Shown: positions 53,644 through 63,435, counted from the first letter of the stretch. The stretch is 64,000 bases of DNA from Acidimicrobiaceae bacterium (GCA_003151475.1 PLXQ01000059.1:59499-123498); one strand, 5' to 3'. A program made the numbers and translations. Notes: a model not told the origin generated them from the sequence alone.

Positions 53644-55260
53644 GTGAGCATCACGACACGAGCGTCCTCGCCTGTGACGCAGGGCACGGCTGTCGTCCGA
53701 CGCTGGGCTGTTCTGGCCGTTCTGTGCATCTCGCTCCTGCTCACATCGCTCGACAACACCATCCTCAACATTGCCTTACCCGCACTGATCAGGGATTTAC
53801 ACGCCACCGAGTCCCAACTCCAGTGGATTGTCGACATCTATGCGTGCGTTTTCGCTGGGCTCCTGCTCATCGCCGGCAGCCTCGGCGATCGAATCGGGCG
53901 CAAAAGGGTCTTCTGCGCCGGGCTGGCGATCTTCGCCATCGGCTCTGCCGGATCGGCGTTCTCAACGTCGGTGACGACGTTGATCGTGGCTCGATCGGTC
54001 ATGGGCCTCGGGGCAGCGTGCATCATGCCGGCCACGCTTTCGATCATCACCAACGTCTTCCACGACCCCGGCGACCAGGCTCGGGCCATCGGCATCTGGT
54101 CGGCGACCACCGGTCTGGGCATCGCCATTGGTCCCATCGCCGGGGGTTGGTTGCTCGCTCATTACTGGTGGGGATCGGTCTTCCTGGTCAACGTGCCTAT
54201 CGCCACCCTGGGACTGGTGGCCGCCATCTGGCTGGTCCCGGATTCGTCCGATCCCGTGAGCCGCCCCATCGACGTTCTCGGAGCGACGTTATCCACGGCC
54301 GGCCTGGCCATGCTGCTGTGGTCGGTCATCGAAGCGCCGGTCAAGGGATGGCACTCGCCGCTGGTGGTCGGCTCGGGCGTCGGAGCCCTCGTGATCCTGG
54401 GTGGATTTGTGCTGTGGGAGCGCCACACCGCCCATCCCATGCTCCTCCTGGAAACCTTCTCCAACCGTCGCTTCTCGGTCGCTATGGCGGCTGTCGCCAT
54501 GGCCGTGTTCGGCCTCATGGGTGGCCTGTTCGTGCTCACCCAGTACCTGCAGTTCTCCCTTGGCTTCTCGGCCTTGGCCGCCGGTGTACGCATCTTGCCC
54601 ATTGCGGCCGTCCTGGGAGTCGCCGCCATATCGTCGACTGTCATCGATCGTATCGTCGGCACCAAGGCGGTCGTCGCCACTGGTCTTCTTATCGTGGCTA
54701 CGGGCTTCTGGCAGCTCACCACAACAACGACGTCACAAGGGTTCGGCCACGCCTTGCTGGGCATGGTCCTCCTGGGGTTGGGCGCCGGACTGATCATCGC
54801 TCCAGCGACGGCCTCGGTGATGGGTACCCTCTCACGCGACAGGGCCGGGGTCGGTTCGGCGACCAATAGCACCGCTCTCCAGGTCGGAGGCGCTCTCGGA
54901 GTGGCCGTCATCGGTTCCGTGCTCACCTCCCGGTATCAAGGAACGATGGCCCACACCCTGTCGGGGCATTCCGTCCCTCCGGCGGCGGCGCACGCCGTCC
55001 TGGGGTCGGTGGGGGGAGCCCTGGCTGTGGCGCGGATGGCCGGAGGCGCCTTGGGTGCAGCTCTGACGATTGCGGCACGTCGTGCGTTCGTCGACGGCAT
55101 GGACCTGGCGTTGCTGGTGGGGGCGTTCGTCGTAGCCGCCAGCGTGATTCTGGTGGTGGTCGCACTCCCGGCGCGTCGGCGAACCTACCCTAGAGTCCGC
55201 TCACCCAGAGGTACTCCATCGGCCACATCATTGACCGATCCTTCACTACCGAAGCAGTAG
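53644..55260 (+). CDS. MFS drug/proton antiporter, 14-helix DHA2 family
   Basis: 538 residues from GTG 53644. Fourteen predicted helices. The first helix LCISLLLTSLDNTILNIALP contains motif D1 (LDxTIxNxALP), followed by GDRIGRKRVF (motif A) and GIAIGPIAGGWL (motif C). These identify the EmrB/QacA-type multidrug exporters. Substrate unknown. The DosR-type box ahead places it in the low-oxygen regulon. C-terminal 30 residues are hydrophilic. Confidence 0.9.
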   Translation: MSITTRASSPVTQGTAVVRRWAVLAVLCISLLLTSLDNTILNIALPALIRDLHATESQLQWIVDIYACVFAGLLLIAGSLGDRIGRKRVFCAGLAIFAIGSAGSAFSTSVTTLIVARSVMGLGAACIMPATLSIITNVFHDPGDQARAIGIWSATTGLGIAIGPIAGGWLLAHYWWGSVFLVNVPIATLGLVAAIWLVPDSSDPVSRPIDVLGATLSTAGLAMLLWSVIEAPVKGWHSPLVVGSGVGALVILGGFVLWERHTAHPMLLLETFSNRRFSVAMAAVAMAVFGLMGGLFVLTQYLQFSLGFSALAAGVRILPIAAVLGVAAISSTVIDRIVGTKAVVATGLLIVATGFWQLTTTTTSQGFGHALLGMVLLGLGAGLIIAPATASVMGTLSRDRAGVGSATNSTALQVGGALGVAVIGSVLTSRYQGTMAHTLSGHSVPPAAAHAVLGSVGGALAVARMAGGALGAALTIAARRAFVDGMDLALLVGAFVVAASVILVVVALPARRRTYPRVRSPRGTPSATSLTDPSLPKQ

Positions 55261-55417
55261 GAGAGAGACCAGATATGAAGCCGCCGACGCTTGGCCCGAT
55301 TCCGCGGTGGTCATTCGCCGGTCGCAGGCCCGAGCAATACAATTGGAACTTGACTCACGGTGGACCGATCCTGACATTCAGTAACCGGCAGCGGTAGGCG
55401 ACGGGCCAGAGAGTTCG

Positions 55418-56536
55418 ATGTCCCTCGTCAGGTTGGTGCTCGCGAATCTTTGGGCCAAGAAGTCGCGTTCCATCGGTATCGCTTTTGCCATTGGTATCGC
55501 CGTCATGACGGTCGTCACGCTCACAGTTGTGAGCAGCGGCCTCGAGAACGCCGCCGCCGCCGTGTTGACCATCGGAAAGTCCGACTTTACCGTCGCCCAG
55601 AACGGCGTCTCCGACATCTTGTTCTCGAGTATCGACGACGGCCAACTGCACAATGTGGGGTCCACGAAGGGTGTGGCCAACGCGGTTGGTGTCCTTCTCG
55701 AGACGGAGAAGATCAACGCCGCCAATCCCCTCTTCCTTGAGATCGGGATCGACCCCGGAGACCTTTCGCATTTCGGCGTCACGGTGGTCGCCGGAAAGCC
55801 CTACGGTGCCACGGCCAATCACCAAGTGATGTTGGGTTGGCGGGCAGCACAGAACCTCGGTCTCCACGTGGGCGCCCGGTTCGAGGGCAACGGCACCTGG
55901 AACACGGTGACCGGTATCTTCTCGACAGGGATCGCCTACGGGGATTTGGGAGCCATGTTCCCCTTGCCCGCCCTTCAAGCTCGCAATCGGGTGGCGGGTT
56001 CGGTGACCTTGATCTTCGTGAAGGTCGTACCCGGGTTCTCGATCCCGAAGGTCGAGAAATCACTTACGTCGTCGCACCCCGAGCTCACCACAATCAGAAC
56101 CGCCTCGGAGTTCGGTCGGGCCGATCGGAACCTTGTGTTCCTGCAGGCGGCCGCCACCGGAAGCACGGTTCTTGCCATTCTGATCGGCGCTGTCATTGTC
56201 GGTAACACCATGCTGCTCTCTCTCTTCGAGAGAACCCGGGAGTTCGGGTTACTGCGCGCCATCGGCTGGACTCGAACGCGAGTGGTGTTCCTGGTCGTCG
56301 GGGAAGGAATCGTGTTGGCGGTTGCCGGCTCGGCGACGGGAGTCGGTTTGTCCTTTGCCGCCACCTCAGTTCTCGAGCATTTGCCCCAGCTGACCGGGGT
56401 CCTTCATGCCAACTACACGCAAGGGGCGTTCTGGCGGGGTCTGTACACAGGCCTCGGAATGGCGGTTATCGGCGCACTTTATCCCGCCCTTCGGGCCGCC
56501 AACCTGACGCCCTTGAAGGCGCTCAGCCATGAGTGA
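55418..56536 (+). CDS. ABC transporter permease (FtsX/MacB type)
   Basis: 372 residues. One N-terminal helix (IGIAFAIGIAVMTVVTLTV), a large extracytoplasmic domain of about 210 residues, then three C-terminal helices with GLLRAIGWTRTRVVFLVVGEGIVLAVAG, the FtsX domain. Overlaps the ATPase gene by 8 bases. With it, a MacB/LolCD-like exporter or lipoprotein-handling complex is predicted; substrate unknown. Confidence 0.88.
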   Translation: MSLVRLVLANLWAKKSRSIGIAFAIGIAVMTVVTLTVVSSGLENAAAAVLTIGKSDFTVAQNGVSDILFSSIDDGQLHNVGSTKGVANAVGVLLETEKINAANPLFLEIGIDPGDLSHFGVTVVAGKPYGATANHQVMLGWRAAQNLGLHVGARFEGNGTWNTVTGIFSTGIAYGDLGAMFPLPALQARNRVAGSVTLIFVKVVPGFSIPKVEKSLTSSHPELTTIRTASEFGRADRNLVFLQAAATGSTVLAILIGAVIVGNTMLLSLFERTREFGLLRAIGWTRTRVVFLVVGEGIVLAVAGSATGVGLSFAATSVLEHLPQLTGVLHANYTQGAFWRGLYTGLGMAVIGALYPALRAANLTPLKALSHE

Positions 56537-57233
56537 CCCCGGTGTGAAGACGCGCTCCGAGATCGAGGCCCATGAGGTCGAAAAGATCTATGACGATGGC
56601 ATGATCCGGGCCCTCGCCGGGGTGGATCTGACCGTGGCCAAGGGCGAGTTTGTCGCCATCACGGGGCCATCGGGATGTGGGAAGTCCACCCTCCTGCACC
56701 TGTTCGCCGCATTGGACCGGCCCACTTCGGGAACGATCCGAGTGGACGGCTACGACATGAACCACCTTCGTCACAGCAATCGCTTCCGTCGTCAGGAGAT
56801 CGGCTTGGTGTTCCAGCTCCACAATCTGCTCCCGCGGCTGTCGGTGCTGGGAAATGTCGAGATCGCCATGGCCGGATCCCACCGCCCCTACGCCGAACGA
56901 TCGGTGTACGCCCAGAAGCTGCTCGGCGACGTCGACATCGCCCACCTCGCCGACCGCCGGCCCACCCAGCTCTCAGGGGGCGAACGGCAACGGGTGGCCA
57001 TCGCCAGGGCCCTGGCCAACGATCCACCCATCCTCCTGGCCGACGAGCCGACAGGCAGCCTTGACAGCGCCTCGGTCGAAGCGGTTCTCGGACTCTTCCA
57101 ACGGCTACGCCAGGAACGACGGGTGACGATCGTGCTGGTGACCCACGACAACGTTGTCGCCGGGGTGGCGGACCGGATCGTCCAGATGCTCGACGGCAAG
57201 GTCGTATCCGAGCAGGCCACCCGCTCTCTCTAA
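56529..57233 (+). CDS. ABC transporter ATP-binding protein (LolD/MacB type)
   Basis: 234 residues. Walker A GPSGCGKSTLLHLF, Q-loop FQLHNLLPRLSVLGNV, signature LSGGERQRVAIARAL, Walker B ILLADEPTGSLD, and H-loop VTHD. Complete ATPase of the FtsE/LolD family, paired with the upstream permease. Its stop precedes the P-type ATPase frame by one base, implying one operon. Confidence 0.93.
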   Translation: MSDPGVKTRSEIEAHEVEKIYDDGMIRALAGVDLTVAKGEFVAITGPSGCGKSTLLHLFAALDRPTSGTIRVDGYDMNHLRHSNRFRRQEIGLVFQLHNLLPRLSVLGNVEIAMAGSHRPYAERSVYAQKLLGDVDIAHLADRRPTQLSGGERQRVAIARALANDPPILLADEPTGSLDSASVEAVLGLFQRLRQERRVTIVLVTHDNVVAGVADRIVQMLDGKVVSEQATRSL

Positions 57234-57234
57234 A

Positions 57235-59943
57235 GTGGCTCGGCCCATCGTGAGACCCGTCGTCAGCGCCAACCCGCTCGGTTCCGAGGGCACGTTGGAC
57301 ATGGTGACGGCGGCCCGGACGTCGCCGGACGATGTCCTTGGGCGCCTCAACAGCGCCGAGGGAGGACTGTCGGGCGCCGCCATGGCCGATCGGCTGGCGC
57401 GCACGGGTCCCAACATCGTCGGATCCCACCGTGTCCGAGCGCTCAGCGTTCTCGGCCGTCAGGTACGGAACCCGCTCATCCTGCTGCTGCTCCTGTGCGC
57501 CGCCGTCTCCGGATTGACCGGGGATCCCACGGATGCCGTGATCATCGCTGTCATCATCGGCCTCAGCGTGGCGCTGGGGTTCTTTAACGAGTACCGGGCA
57601 GAGGTGGCGGTGGCGGCACTCCACGACAGGGTCCGTCGCCGGGCGCTCGTCTGGAGAGACGGACAGCCGACGGAGATTGACGTGACCGAGCTGGTGCCCG
57701 GCGACGTGGTGGCGTTGCGAGTGGGAGACCTGGTTCCCGCCGACGTCCGCCTCCTCGAGGTCCATGGGCTTGAGTGTGACGAGGCGATCCTCACCGGTGA
57801 ATCAATGCCGGCGTCGAAGTGCGTCGACGCTACCGTAGGTGCGACCGCGATGGATCTCCCGTGCTGTGCCTTCATGGGCACGGTCGTGCACCAGGGTTCC
57901 GGTCGCGGCGCCGTCGTGGCCACCGGGCCGGACACCGAATTCGGCCGAATAGCCGCCGGCCTCTCGGAAAGGCCGGCCGAGACCACCTTCCAGGCCGGTT
58001 TGCGTGGCTTTTCGCGCTTTCTGGTCGCGGTGGCTGCTGTCTTGACAGTATCGATCTTCGCCATCAACGTCGGCTTCCACAGACCCCTGATCGAGGCCTT
58101 GCTGTTCTCTTTGGCCATCGCCGTCGGCATCACCCCCGAGATGATGCCCGCCATCGTCACCGTCAGCCTGTCGGCGGGTGCTCGCGAGCTGGCCAAGCGC
58201 CGCGTGCTGGTAAAACGCCTGGTGGCCATCGAAGACCTGGGAAACATTCAACTCCTCTTCACCGACAAGACGGGCACGCTGACCGAGGGAGCTATCAGCT
58301 TCAGCCGCTCGCTCGGGCCGGAAGGAAATGACGATCTCAATGCTCTTGTGCTGGGCCTCGTCTGCAACGAGGCGGCCGCCACCACGGACGGGCCTGTGGG
58401 TGGCAACGCCTTGGACCAGGCGCTGTGGATGGCACCCGAAGCCCGATCCCTGGACGGAACGCCAGAGGGTCCCGCCGCCTACCGCCGGGTCGGCATGCTG
58501 CCTTTCGACCATGACCGCGCGCTCGTCACGGTGAGCGCCGTCGGCCCTGATGGCCGCTCGCTACTGATCACCAAGGGCGCGCCCGAGGCCGTTCTGGCCC
58601 GTTGCCCGGCGCCTCCACCGGGTTCACAAGCCGCCCTCGAGAGGCTTTTCGAAGATGGCGCCCGGGTCGTGGCCGTGGCCACCCGCGAGGCGGCGATCGA
58701 GACTCCCACATCTGCCGACGAGCACGACCTGGTCTTGGTCGGCTTTCTCACCTTCGTCGACCGGCCCAAACCCGACGCCGGTACGTCGATTGCGCGGCTT
58801 CACGAACTCGGGGTGGACGTGAAGATCATTACCGGGGACAACGGCATCGTGGCCGCCAAGGTCTGTTCTGACATCGGCCTCGAGCATTCGGGCACCCTCA
58901 ACGGGTCTGATCTCGATGCGCTCGACGATGATGCCCTGGCCGCTGCTATCCCCGCCACCACAGTGTTCGCCCGGGTGAGCCCGGAACAGAAGTCGCGCAT
59001 CATCAAGGTGGCACGAAGAACGGGCGTCGACGTCGCCTACCTGGGCGACGGTGTGAACGACGCTGTCGCCCTTCACCACGCCGACGTCGGCATCTCGGTC
59101 GAGTCTGGTACTGACGTGGCCAAGGACGCCGCCGACATTGTGTTGCTTGACAAGGACCTCGGCGTGCTGGCCGACGGCGTTATGGAAGGGCGGAGGATCT
59201 TCGCCAACACGATGAAGTTCGTGTTCATGGCCACGTCGTCGAATTTCGGCAACATGTTCAGCGCCGCCGGGGCTTCGCTGTTTCTCACCTTCCTGCCGAT
59301 GCTGCCCTCCCAGATTCTGCTCAACAATTTGCTCTACAACGCCGGCCAGCTGGCCATTCCCACTGACCGTGTTGATCCCGAGGTCCTGGCCCGCCCCGCC
59401 GCCTGGGACATCGGTTTCATTCGCCACTTCATGGCCGTCTTCGGTCCTGTCAGCTCGATCTTCGACTTCCTCACTTTCGGGGTGATGCTGTGGCTCCTCC
59501 ACGCCGGTCACGCTGAGTTCCGCACCGGATGGTTCGTCGAGTCGATCGCCACGCAGACCCTGGTCATTTACGTGATCCGTACGCGGCGAATCCCCTTCCT
59601 ACGCAGCCTCCCGAGCAAGACGATGCTCACCTTGCCCATTGCCTGTGCCCTTATCGGGGCCGCTCTTCCTTTCACCCCTCTGCACCACATTCTTGGGTTC
59701 ACGGCGTTGCCTCTGGCCTTCTTTTTGATCCTGGTCGGGATGATCATGGCCTACCTCGTCCTGGTCGAAGTGGCTAAGACCCGCTTCTACGCCGTGCGTC
59801 CGAGCCCAGTGGAGCGACCCACCACCCGGCGGCAGCGCTTCGAGCGCAGGGTCTTGCGGCGGGCTGCCCCCTTTACTCGCCACATCGTTTCCGAACCGGG
59901 GCGACTTCTAGGCCACCTGCCCGGTTTCGGCCATCGGGCTTGA
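57235..59943 (+). CDS. Magnesium-type P-type ATPase (MgtA-like)
   Basis: About 900 residues. Cation-ATPase N domain, EAILTGESMPASK, phosphorylation loop LFTDKTGTLTEG, ATP-binding FARVSPEQKSRI, hinge YLGDGVNDAVALHHAD. The late segments TSSNFGNMFSAAGAS and LPMLPSQILLNNLLYN are signatures of MgtA/MgtB. Start is uncertain: GTG 57235, directly after the ABC gene, is preferred for coupling; ATG 57301 is the alternative. Unlike the CtpF-like copy at 48800-51563 this gene is intact. Possible further role in cation homeostasis under stress. Confidence 0.9.
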   Translation: MARPIVRPVVSANPLGSEGTLDMVTAARTSPDDVLGRLNSAEGGLSGAAMADRLARTGPNIVGSHRVRALSVLGRQVRNPLILLLLLCAAVSGLTGDPTDAVIIAVIIGLSVALGFFNEYRAEVAVAALHDRVRRRALVWRDGQPTEIDVTELVPGDVVALRVGDLVPADVRLLEVHGLECDEAILTGESMPASKCVDATVGATAMDLPCCAFMGTVVHQGSGRGAVVATGPDTEFGRIAAGLSERPAETTFQAGLRGFSRFLVAVAAVLTVSIFAINVGFHRPLIEALLFSLAIAVGITPEMMPAIVTVSLSAGARELAKRRVLVKRLVAIEDLGNIQLLFTDKTGTLTEGAISFSRSLGPEGNDDLNALVLGLVCNEAAATTDGPVGGNALDQALWMAPEARSLDGTPEGPAAYRRVGMLPFDHDRALVTVSAVGPDGRSLLITKGAPEAVLARCPAPPPGSQAALERLFEDGARVVAVATREAAIETPTSADEHDLVLVGFLTFVDRPKPDAGTSIARLHELGVDVKIITGDNGIVAAKVCSDIGLEHSGTLNGSDLDALDDDALAAAIPATTVFARVSPEQKSRIIKVARRTGVDVAYLGDGVNDAVALHHADVGISVESGTDVAKDAADIVLLDKDLGVLADGVMEGRRIFANTMKFVFMATSSNFGNMFSAAGASLFLTFLPMLPSQILLNNLLYNAGQLAIPTDRVDPEVLARPAAWDIGFIRHFMAVFGPVSSIFDFLTFGVMLWLLHAGHAEFRTGWFVESIATQTLVIYVIRTRRIPFLRSLPSKTMLTLPIACALIGAALPFTPLHHILGFTALPLAFFLILVGMIMAYLVLVEVAKTRFYAVRPSPVERPTTRRQRFERRVLRRAAPFTRHIVSEPGRLLGHLPGFGHRA

Positions 59944-60398
59944 GACAATCGTTCATGCCAGTAGGCCCTAATGGTGCAGAGACGAGATCAACGGTGAGAG
60001 ATCGACAATGGCAAACGGTGGTGGCAAGCATGATGGATCGGACAAGCCACGCGTTTATTCTTCGGGCGTTGTTGGTCCTGACGACTGGGCCTGGCATGCT
60101 CGTGACCCGTATCTTCGGGGCATTGGAACCAGAGTGAGCAGCTTGTCCGCTTGTGACGGCTCACCACCCCATGAGAGTGGGGGGACGTCTGTCGTTTGGA
60201 CGCCGTGAGTCCGGAGCCGCGCTCCCGACGCCTCTCCCCAGCCTCAATAGATCCACAACCGAGAACCAGCAGTACGAGGACGAACGCCATGATATGCCGG
60301 CCCAAGGGCACGGACTGGAGACCAGTGAATAGGGCCCAAGGGCCCTGGCGCTCGCGATGTGACTGGCCCACCATAAAGGTGAGTGAAGGGAGGGGATC
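59944..60398. other. Intergenic stretch of about 450 bases
   Basis: One 66-codon plus-strand frame (60008-60208, MANGGGKHDGSDKPRVYSSG...) has a weak ribosome-binding site and might be a small gene. Otherwise only the box at 60331-60346 is recognisable. Confidence 0.4.
60331..60346. promoter_or_regulatory. DosR-type box upstream of XRE-PPOX gene
   Basis: AGGGCCCAAGGGCCCT, a perfect-arm palindrome, three differences from GGGACYTTNGGCCCT, ending 52 bases before GTG 60399. Confidence 0.55.
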
Positions 60399-61046
60399 GT
60401 GAACAACGGCGTGGGTGACTTAGGGCGACGCGTATCGGAACGTCGGCATGAACTGGGACTGAGCGTCGAGGAACTCGCCCGCCGGGCGGGAATGGACCCG
60501 ACCTATGTGCTCAGTTTGGAGACGAGTCCGTCGCCTGAGCTCACCCGGGTGGCGCTCTGGAAACTTGCGGCCGCCCTTGACACCAAGATGGATTTCGTCT
60601 CGGGAGGCGGGACGCAGGCTCCGCCGGGACAGGCCGATCCGTCACGATGGCCCGTTCTCACCAGCCTCGACTCCGAGAGTTGCCGAGAACTGATCCGTCC
60701 CGGTGGCGTGGGCAGGGTTGTGTTTTGCCAATCCCGGGGCCCGGTGGCGCTGCCCGTCAACTTTCGCATCCTCGACGGCGACGTCGTTTTCCGAACGGCC
60801 CAACTCCAGGAGCTCACTTCGAGCCTCCAATTGGAGCATGTCTCATTCGAGGTCGACCACATCGATGAGGCACTCGCCGAGGGATGGAGCGTGCTGATCT
60901 CCGGCCAGGGTCATGTGATCGTCGACCCATCCGAACTGCAAAGAGCTCAGGCGGCGGGCGTAACCCCATGGGCCGGTGGTGAGCGGGATGTCTATGTTCG
61001 CATCGTGCCCAGGGAAGTGACAGGTCGTCGCGTTCGAGGCCACTAG
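60399..61046 (+). CDS. XRE-type HTH fused to PPOX-fold domain
   Basis: 215 residues from GTG 60399. Residues about 5-60 are a lambda-repressor-type HTH (RRVSERRHELGLSVEELARRAGMDPTYVLSLE). From about 85 on comes a split-barrel PPOX domain (LDSESCRELIRPGGVGRVVFCQSRGPVALPVNFRI, VSFEVDHIDEALAEGWSVLISGQG, RIVPREVTGRRVRG). It may be a flavin- or F420-responsive transcription factor (inference). The same PPOX module occurs alone in three neighbouring genes. Confidence 0.88.
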   Translation: MNNGVGDLGRRVSERRHELGLSVEELARRAGMDPTYVLSLETSPSPELTRVALWKLAAALDTKMDFVSGGGTQAPPGQADPSRWPVLTSLDSESCRELIRPGGVGRVVFCQSRGPVALPVNFRILDGDVVFRTAQLQELTSSLQLEHVSFEVDHIDEALAEGWSVLISGQGHVIVDPSELQRAQAAGVTPWAGGERDVYVRIVPREVTGRRVRGH

Positions 61047-61114
61047 TGCCGACCTGATCATCTCGACGGCCGAAGCTCTGAATCGTCGCTTCGTCGCTGC
61101 TCCCGGACCGTCGG

Positions 61115-61549
61115 TCAGGTAACGCGGTGCTTCGGCTCTCGGGCGGCGCGGACCACGGCTCCCAAGATATCCAGGGCGGAGGCCACGCCCAGCTGTGCAT
61201 CCTCGTCTACCACAGCCACGATTTCGAGACCATAAGCTGCCATCTCATCGCCGATGGCAGCCGGATGTTGCTCGCAGCTCACCATTCTGGGCGCCGGGCC
61301 CATGATCTCTCCCGCCCACACGACATCGGGATCGGCGCCTGCGGCCAGCGCCTCGATGACGTTTTTCGCCGTCACCAGCCCAACGGGCCCAGTGGGGCTT
61401 TCAACGAGCACCGCATGCACTCCCGACTCCACCATGGCCCGCGCCACGACGCGCATACTTGTCAGACCATCCACCTGGGCCGGCACCCGAGCAGGGATGC
61501 GTCGGACTCGCTCGCTTTCGTCTCCAGCGTGTTCGACCATAAGCTTCAT
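61115..61549 (-). CDS. CBS-domain protein
   Basis: 144 residues from ATG 61549 (MKLMVEHAGDESERV). The CBS pair is somewhat divergent: GLTSMRVVARAMVESGVHAVLVESPTGPVGLVTAKNVIEAL, then MVSCEQHPAAIGDEMAAYGLEIVAVVDEDAQLGVASALDIL. The ATG overlaps the stop of the upstream PPOX gene (ATGA), so they are translated together. The upstream open frame is a chance extension. Confidence 0.8.
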   Translation of the reverse strand: MKLMVEHAGDESERVRRIPARVPAQVDGLTSMRVVARAMVESGVHAVLVESPTGPVGLVTAKNVIEALAAGADPDVVWAGEIMGPAPRMVSCEQHPAAIGDEMAAYGLEIVAVVDEDAQLGVASALDILGAVVRAAREPKHRVT

Positions 61550-61989
61550 CACCAGGTGTTTTGAAGGGCGTCCCACATGAGACGCCGACCCGAGATCAAA
61601 GTTGACGGCACCTTGACCAGGAACGGGTGTGGCCCTGGCGCCCATGCCTGCAGGCGCGAGTTCGCCCATTCGATGTCCGTGGGTTCGGTAACCAGCTGTG
61701 CTCTCCCAGTCGCCAGGACGCTCCAGCCCGTGCGGTACATGAGGTCGATGTCGTCGGCCTCCACGCTCACGACCTGACCCTCGATGGCGGCAGTCAGCTT
61801 GGAACCGCTGTCCGTGGTGAATATCACGTCTTCGTCCAGTACGGATACGTTCACCGGCAAGGCAACGGGGATGCATTTGATGCTTAGCACTACCCGAGCA
61901 ATACAGGCGCCGCGGATCAACTCCAAGCACTGAGCCCTTTCCAACTCGACAGCCCAGAAGCTCGATTCATGCTCTGGAACTGTGATCAT
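61549..61989 (-). CDS. PPOX-fold flavin-binding protein, third stand-alone copy
   Basis: 146 residues. LERAQCLELIRGACIARVVLSIKCIPVALPVNVSVLDEDVIF, VSVEADDIDLMYRTGWSVLATG and C-terminal VPSTLISGRRL, the same split-barrel pattern as 33617-34066. First gene of a PPOX-CBS operon with a DosR-type box at 62024-62038, 34 bases upstream. Confidence 0.87.
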   Translation of the reverse strand: MITVPEHESSFWAVELERAQCLELIRGACIARVVLSIKCIPVALPVNVSVLDEDVIFTTDSGSKLTAAIEGQVVSVEADDIDLMYRTGWSVLATGRAQLVTEPTDIEWANSRLQAWAPGPHPFLVKVPSTLISGRRLMWDALQNTW

Positions 61990-62023
61990 GCGCCATCATG
62001 TGCGCCCATCCCCGACCCAGAAC

Positions 62024-62038
62024 AGGGCCGAACGACAC
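62024..62038 (-). promoter_or_regulatory. DosR-type box upstream of PPOX-CBS operon
   Basis: On the minus strand GTGTCGTTCGGCCCT, three differences, but at the typical 34-base distance from the start codon. Confidence 0.55.
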
Positions 62039-62116
62039 ATTGCGCCGAGGATGCCTCTTATCGAGCAGCCGGTCGTTCATCTGCACGTGAGCGACGCCAC
62101 CGCCCGCTACATGGCC

Positions 62117-63154
62117 CTAACGTCGTTGTTCAGTCGCGTCGACGAGGACGGCAGCACCGGTGACGCGATCGTGGGCCAGGTCCGACAGCGCCTCATCTGC
62201 TTGGTCAAGGGGATAGGGCACGGTCGAGACCCGCAACGGAATACGAGCGGCACGCTCGAGAAACTCTTCACCGTCACGCCTCGTGTTGGCCGTCACGCTG
62301 CACAGGATCCGTTCCTGGAAGAGGTGCTCTTGGTAGCTGAGGGTGGGGATATCGGAGAGATGGATGCCAGCGACGGCCAGGGTGCCCCCACGGTCGAGGG
62401 CAGCCATGGCCGGTAGGACCAGGTTGCCCACCGGCGCAAAGAGAATGGCCGAGTCGAGCGGTTCGGGGGGGAGGTCTTCTGCGTCGCCAGCGCTGGAAGC
62501 TCCCAGCTGGAGGGCGAGCTCGCGAGCTTCGGGTGCTCTCGTCAGCACGTGCACTCGAGCCCCCTCGGCGATGGCGATCTGGGCAGTGAGATGGGCGGAG
62601 CCACCGAATCCGTAGATACCGAGCCGTCCCCCCGAGGGCAATCGGGACCGACGCAGTGCCCGATAGCCGATGATTCCGGCACACAGAAGCGGCGCCGCCT
62701 CTTCGTCGCTGAACGTGGCCGGCAGCTCGTAGCTGTAGGCCTCGTCGGTGACAATGTACGGGGCGTAGCCCCCGTCGAGGTCCCAACCCGTGAATCGCGG
62801 ATCGGTGCAAAGATTCTCCTTCCCGGCCGTGCAGAACCGGCAGATCCCGCAGGTGCGAGCGAGCCACGGCACGCCCACCCGGTCGCCGACGACGAAACGG
62901 ACACAGCCTTCGCCCAATTGGTCGACGACGCCGACAACCTCGTGACCGGGGATGACCAGGTGGTGCTTGGGCACGAGGTCACCCTCGGCCAAATGGAGGT
63001 CCGTGCGACAGACCCCACAGACGCTGACGCGGACGCGCATCTGCCCGTGTCCGGGAACAGGGACCGTACGCTCAATGCGCCTGAGAGGTTTCGAGTCGAT
63101 CGGCCCAGGCACATCTACCGCCCAGGCCTGCATGGTTTGGGACATCACACTCAC
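62117..63154 (-). CDS. Zinc-dependent alcohol dehydrogenase (AdhA-like)
   Basis: 345 residues. Catalytic zinc ligands in [15 protein letters not shown] and PGHEVVGVV, structural zinc cluster with four Cys in [15 protein letters not shown], and cofactor loop [17 protein letters not shown]. This is the AdhA-type medium-chain ADH found in mycobacteria. It is divergent from the aldehyde dehydrogenase gene, with a DosR-type box in between; together they would interconvert alcohol, aldehyde and acid. Confidence 0.93.
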   Translation of the reverse strand: MSVMSQTMQAWAVDVPGPIDSKPLRRIERTVPVPGHGQMRVRVSVCGVCRTDLHLAEGDLVPKHHLVIPGHEVVGVVDQLGEGCVRFVVGDRVGVPWLARTCGICRFCTAGKENLCTDPRFTGWDLDGGYAPYIVTDEAYSYELPATFSDEEAAPLLCAGIIGYRALRRSRLPSGGRLGIYGFGGSAHLTAQIAIAEGARVHVLTRAPEARELALQLGASSAGDAEDLPPEPLDSAILFAPVGNLVLPAMAALDRGGTLAVAGIHLSDIPTLSYQEHLFQERILCSVTANTRRDGEEFLERAARIPLRVSTVPYPLDQADEALSDLAHDRVTGAAVLVDATEQRR

Positions 63155-63332
63155 CTCCTGGGTCGTCTGGCCGTCGAGTCGGAGCCGCTAAGCGTCCCAC
63201 GAGAGACCACATTGCTTCACCATCGCTTTGTTCGTCGAGCCCTTGTAGCGGTGGGTTCGAAGACATCGTGGGCAGACACTTGCCACCACCGTAAGGCGGG
63301 AGGGCCGAGGATATGTGTCCGTCGACCAAGTA

Positions 63333-63347
63333 TGGACTTTCGGCCCT
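63333..63347 (+). promoter_or_regulatory. DosR-type box in the ADH/ALDH divergent region
   Basis: TGGACTTTCGGCCCT, one difference from GGGACYTTNGGCCCT, 88 bases before ATG 63436 of the aldehyde dehydrogenase. A weaker half-match at 63301-63315 faces the alcohol dehydrogenase. Confidence 0.7.
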
Positions 63348-63435
63348 ACTTCCAATCCCGTCGGCTCCCTAGCGTGACAAACAGAAGGCTGAGGTCCCCG
63401 TGGGGATCTCTCAGAATCCTCACCACGATCGAGCC

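Noticed and set aside
63301..63315. Second DosR-like box facing the alcohol dehydrogenase
   Set aside because: Four or more mismatches; only a half-site is convincing.
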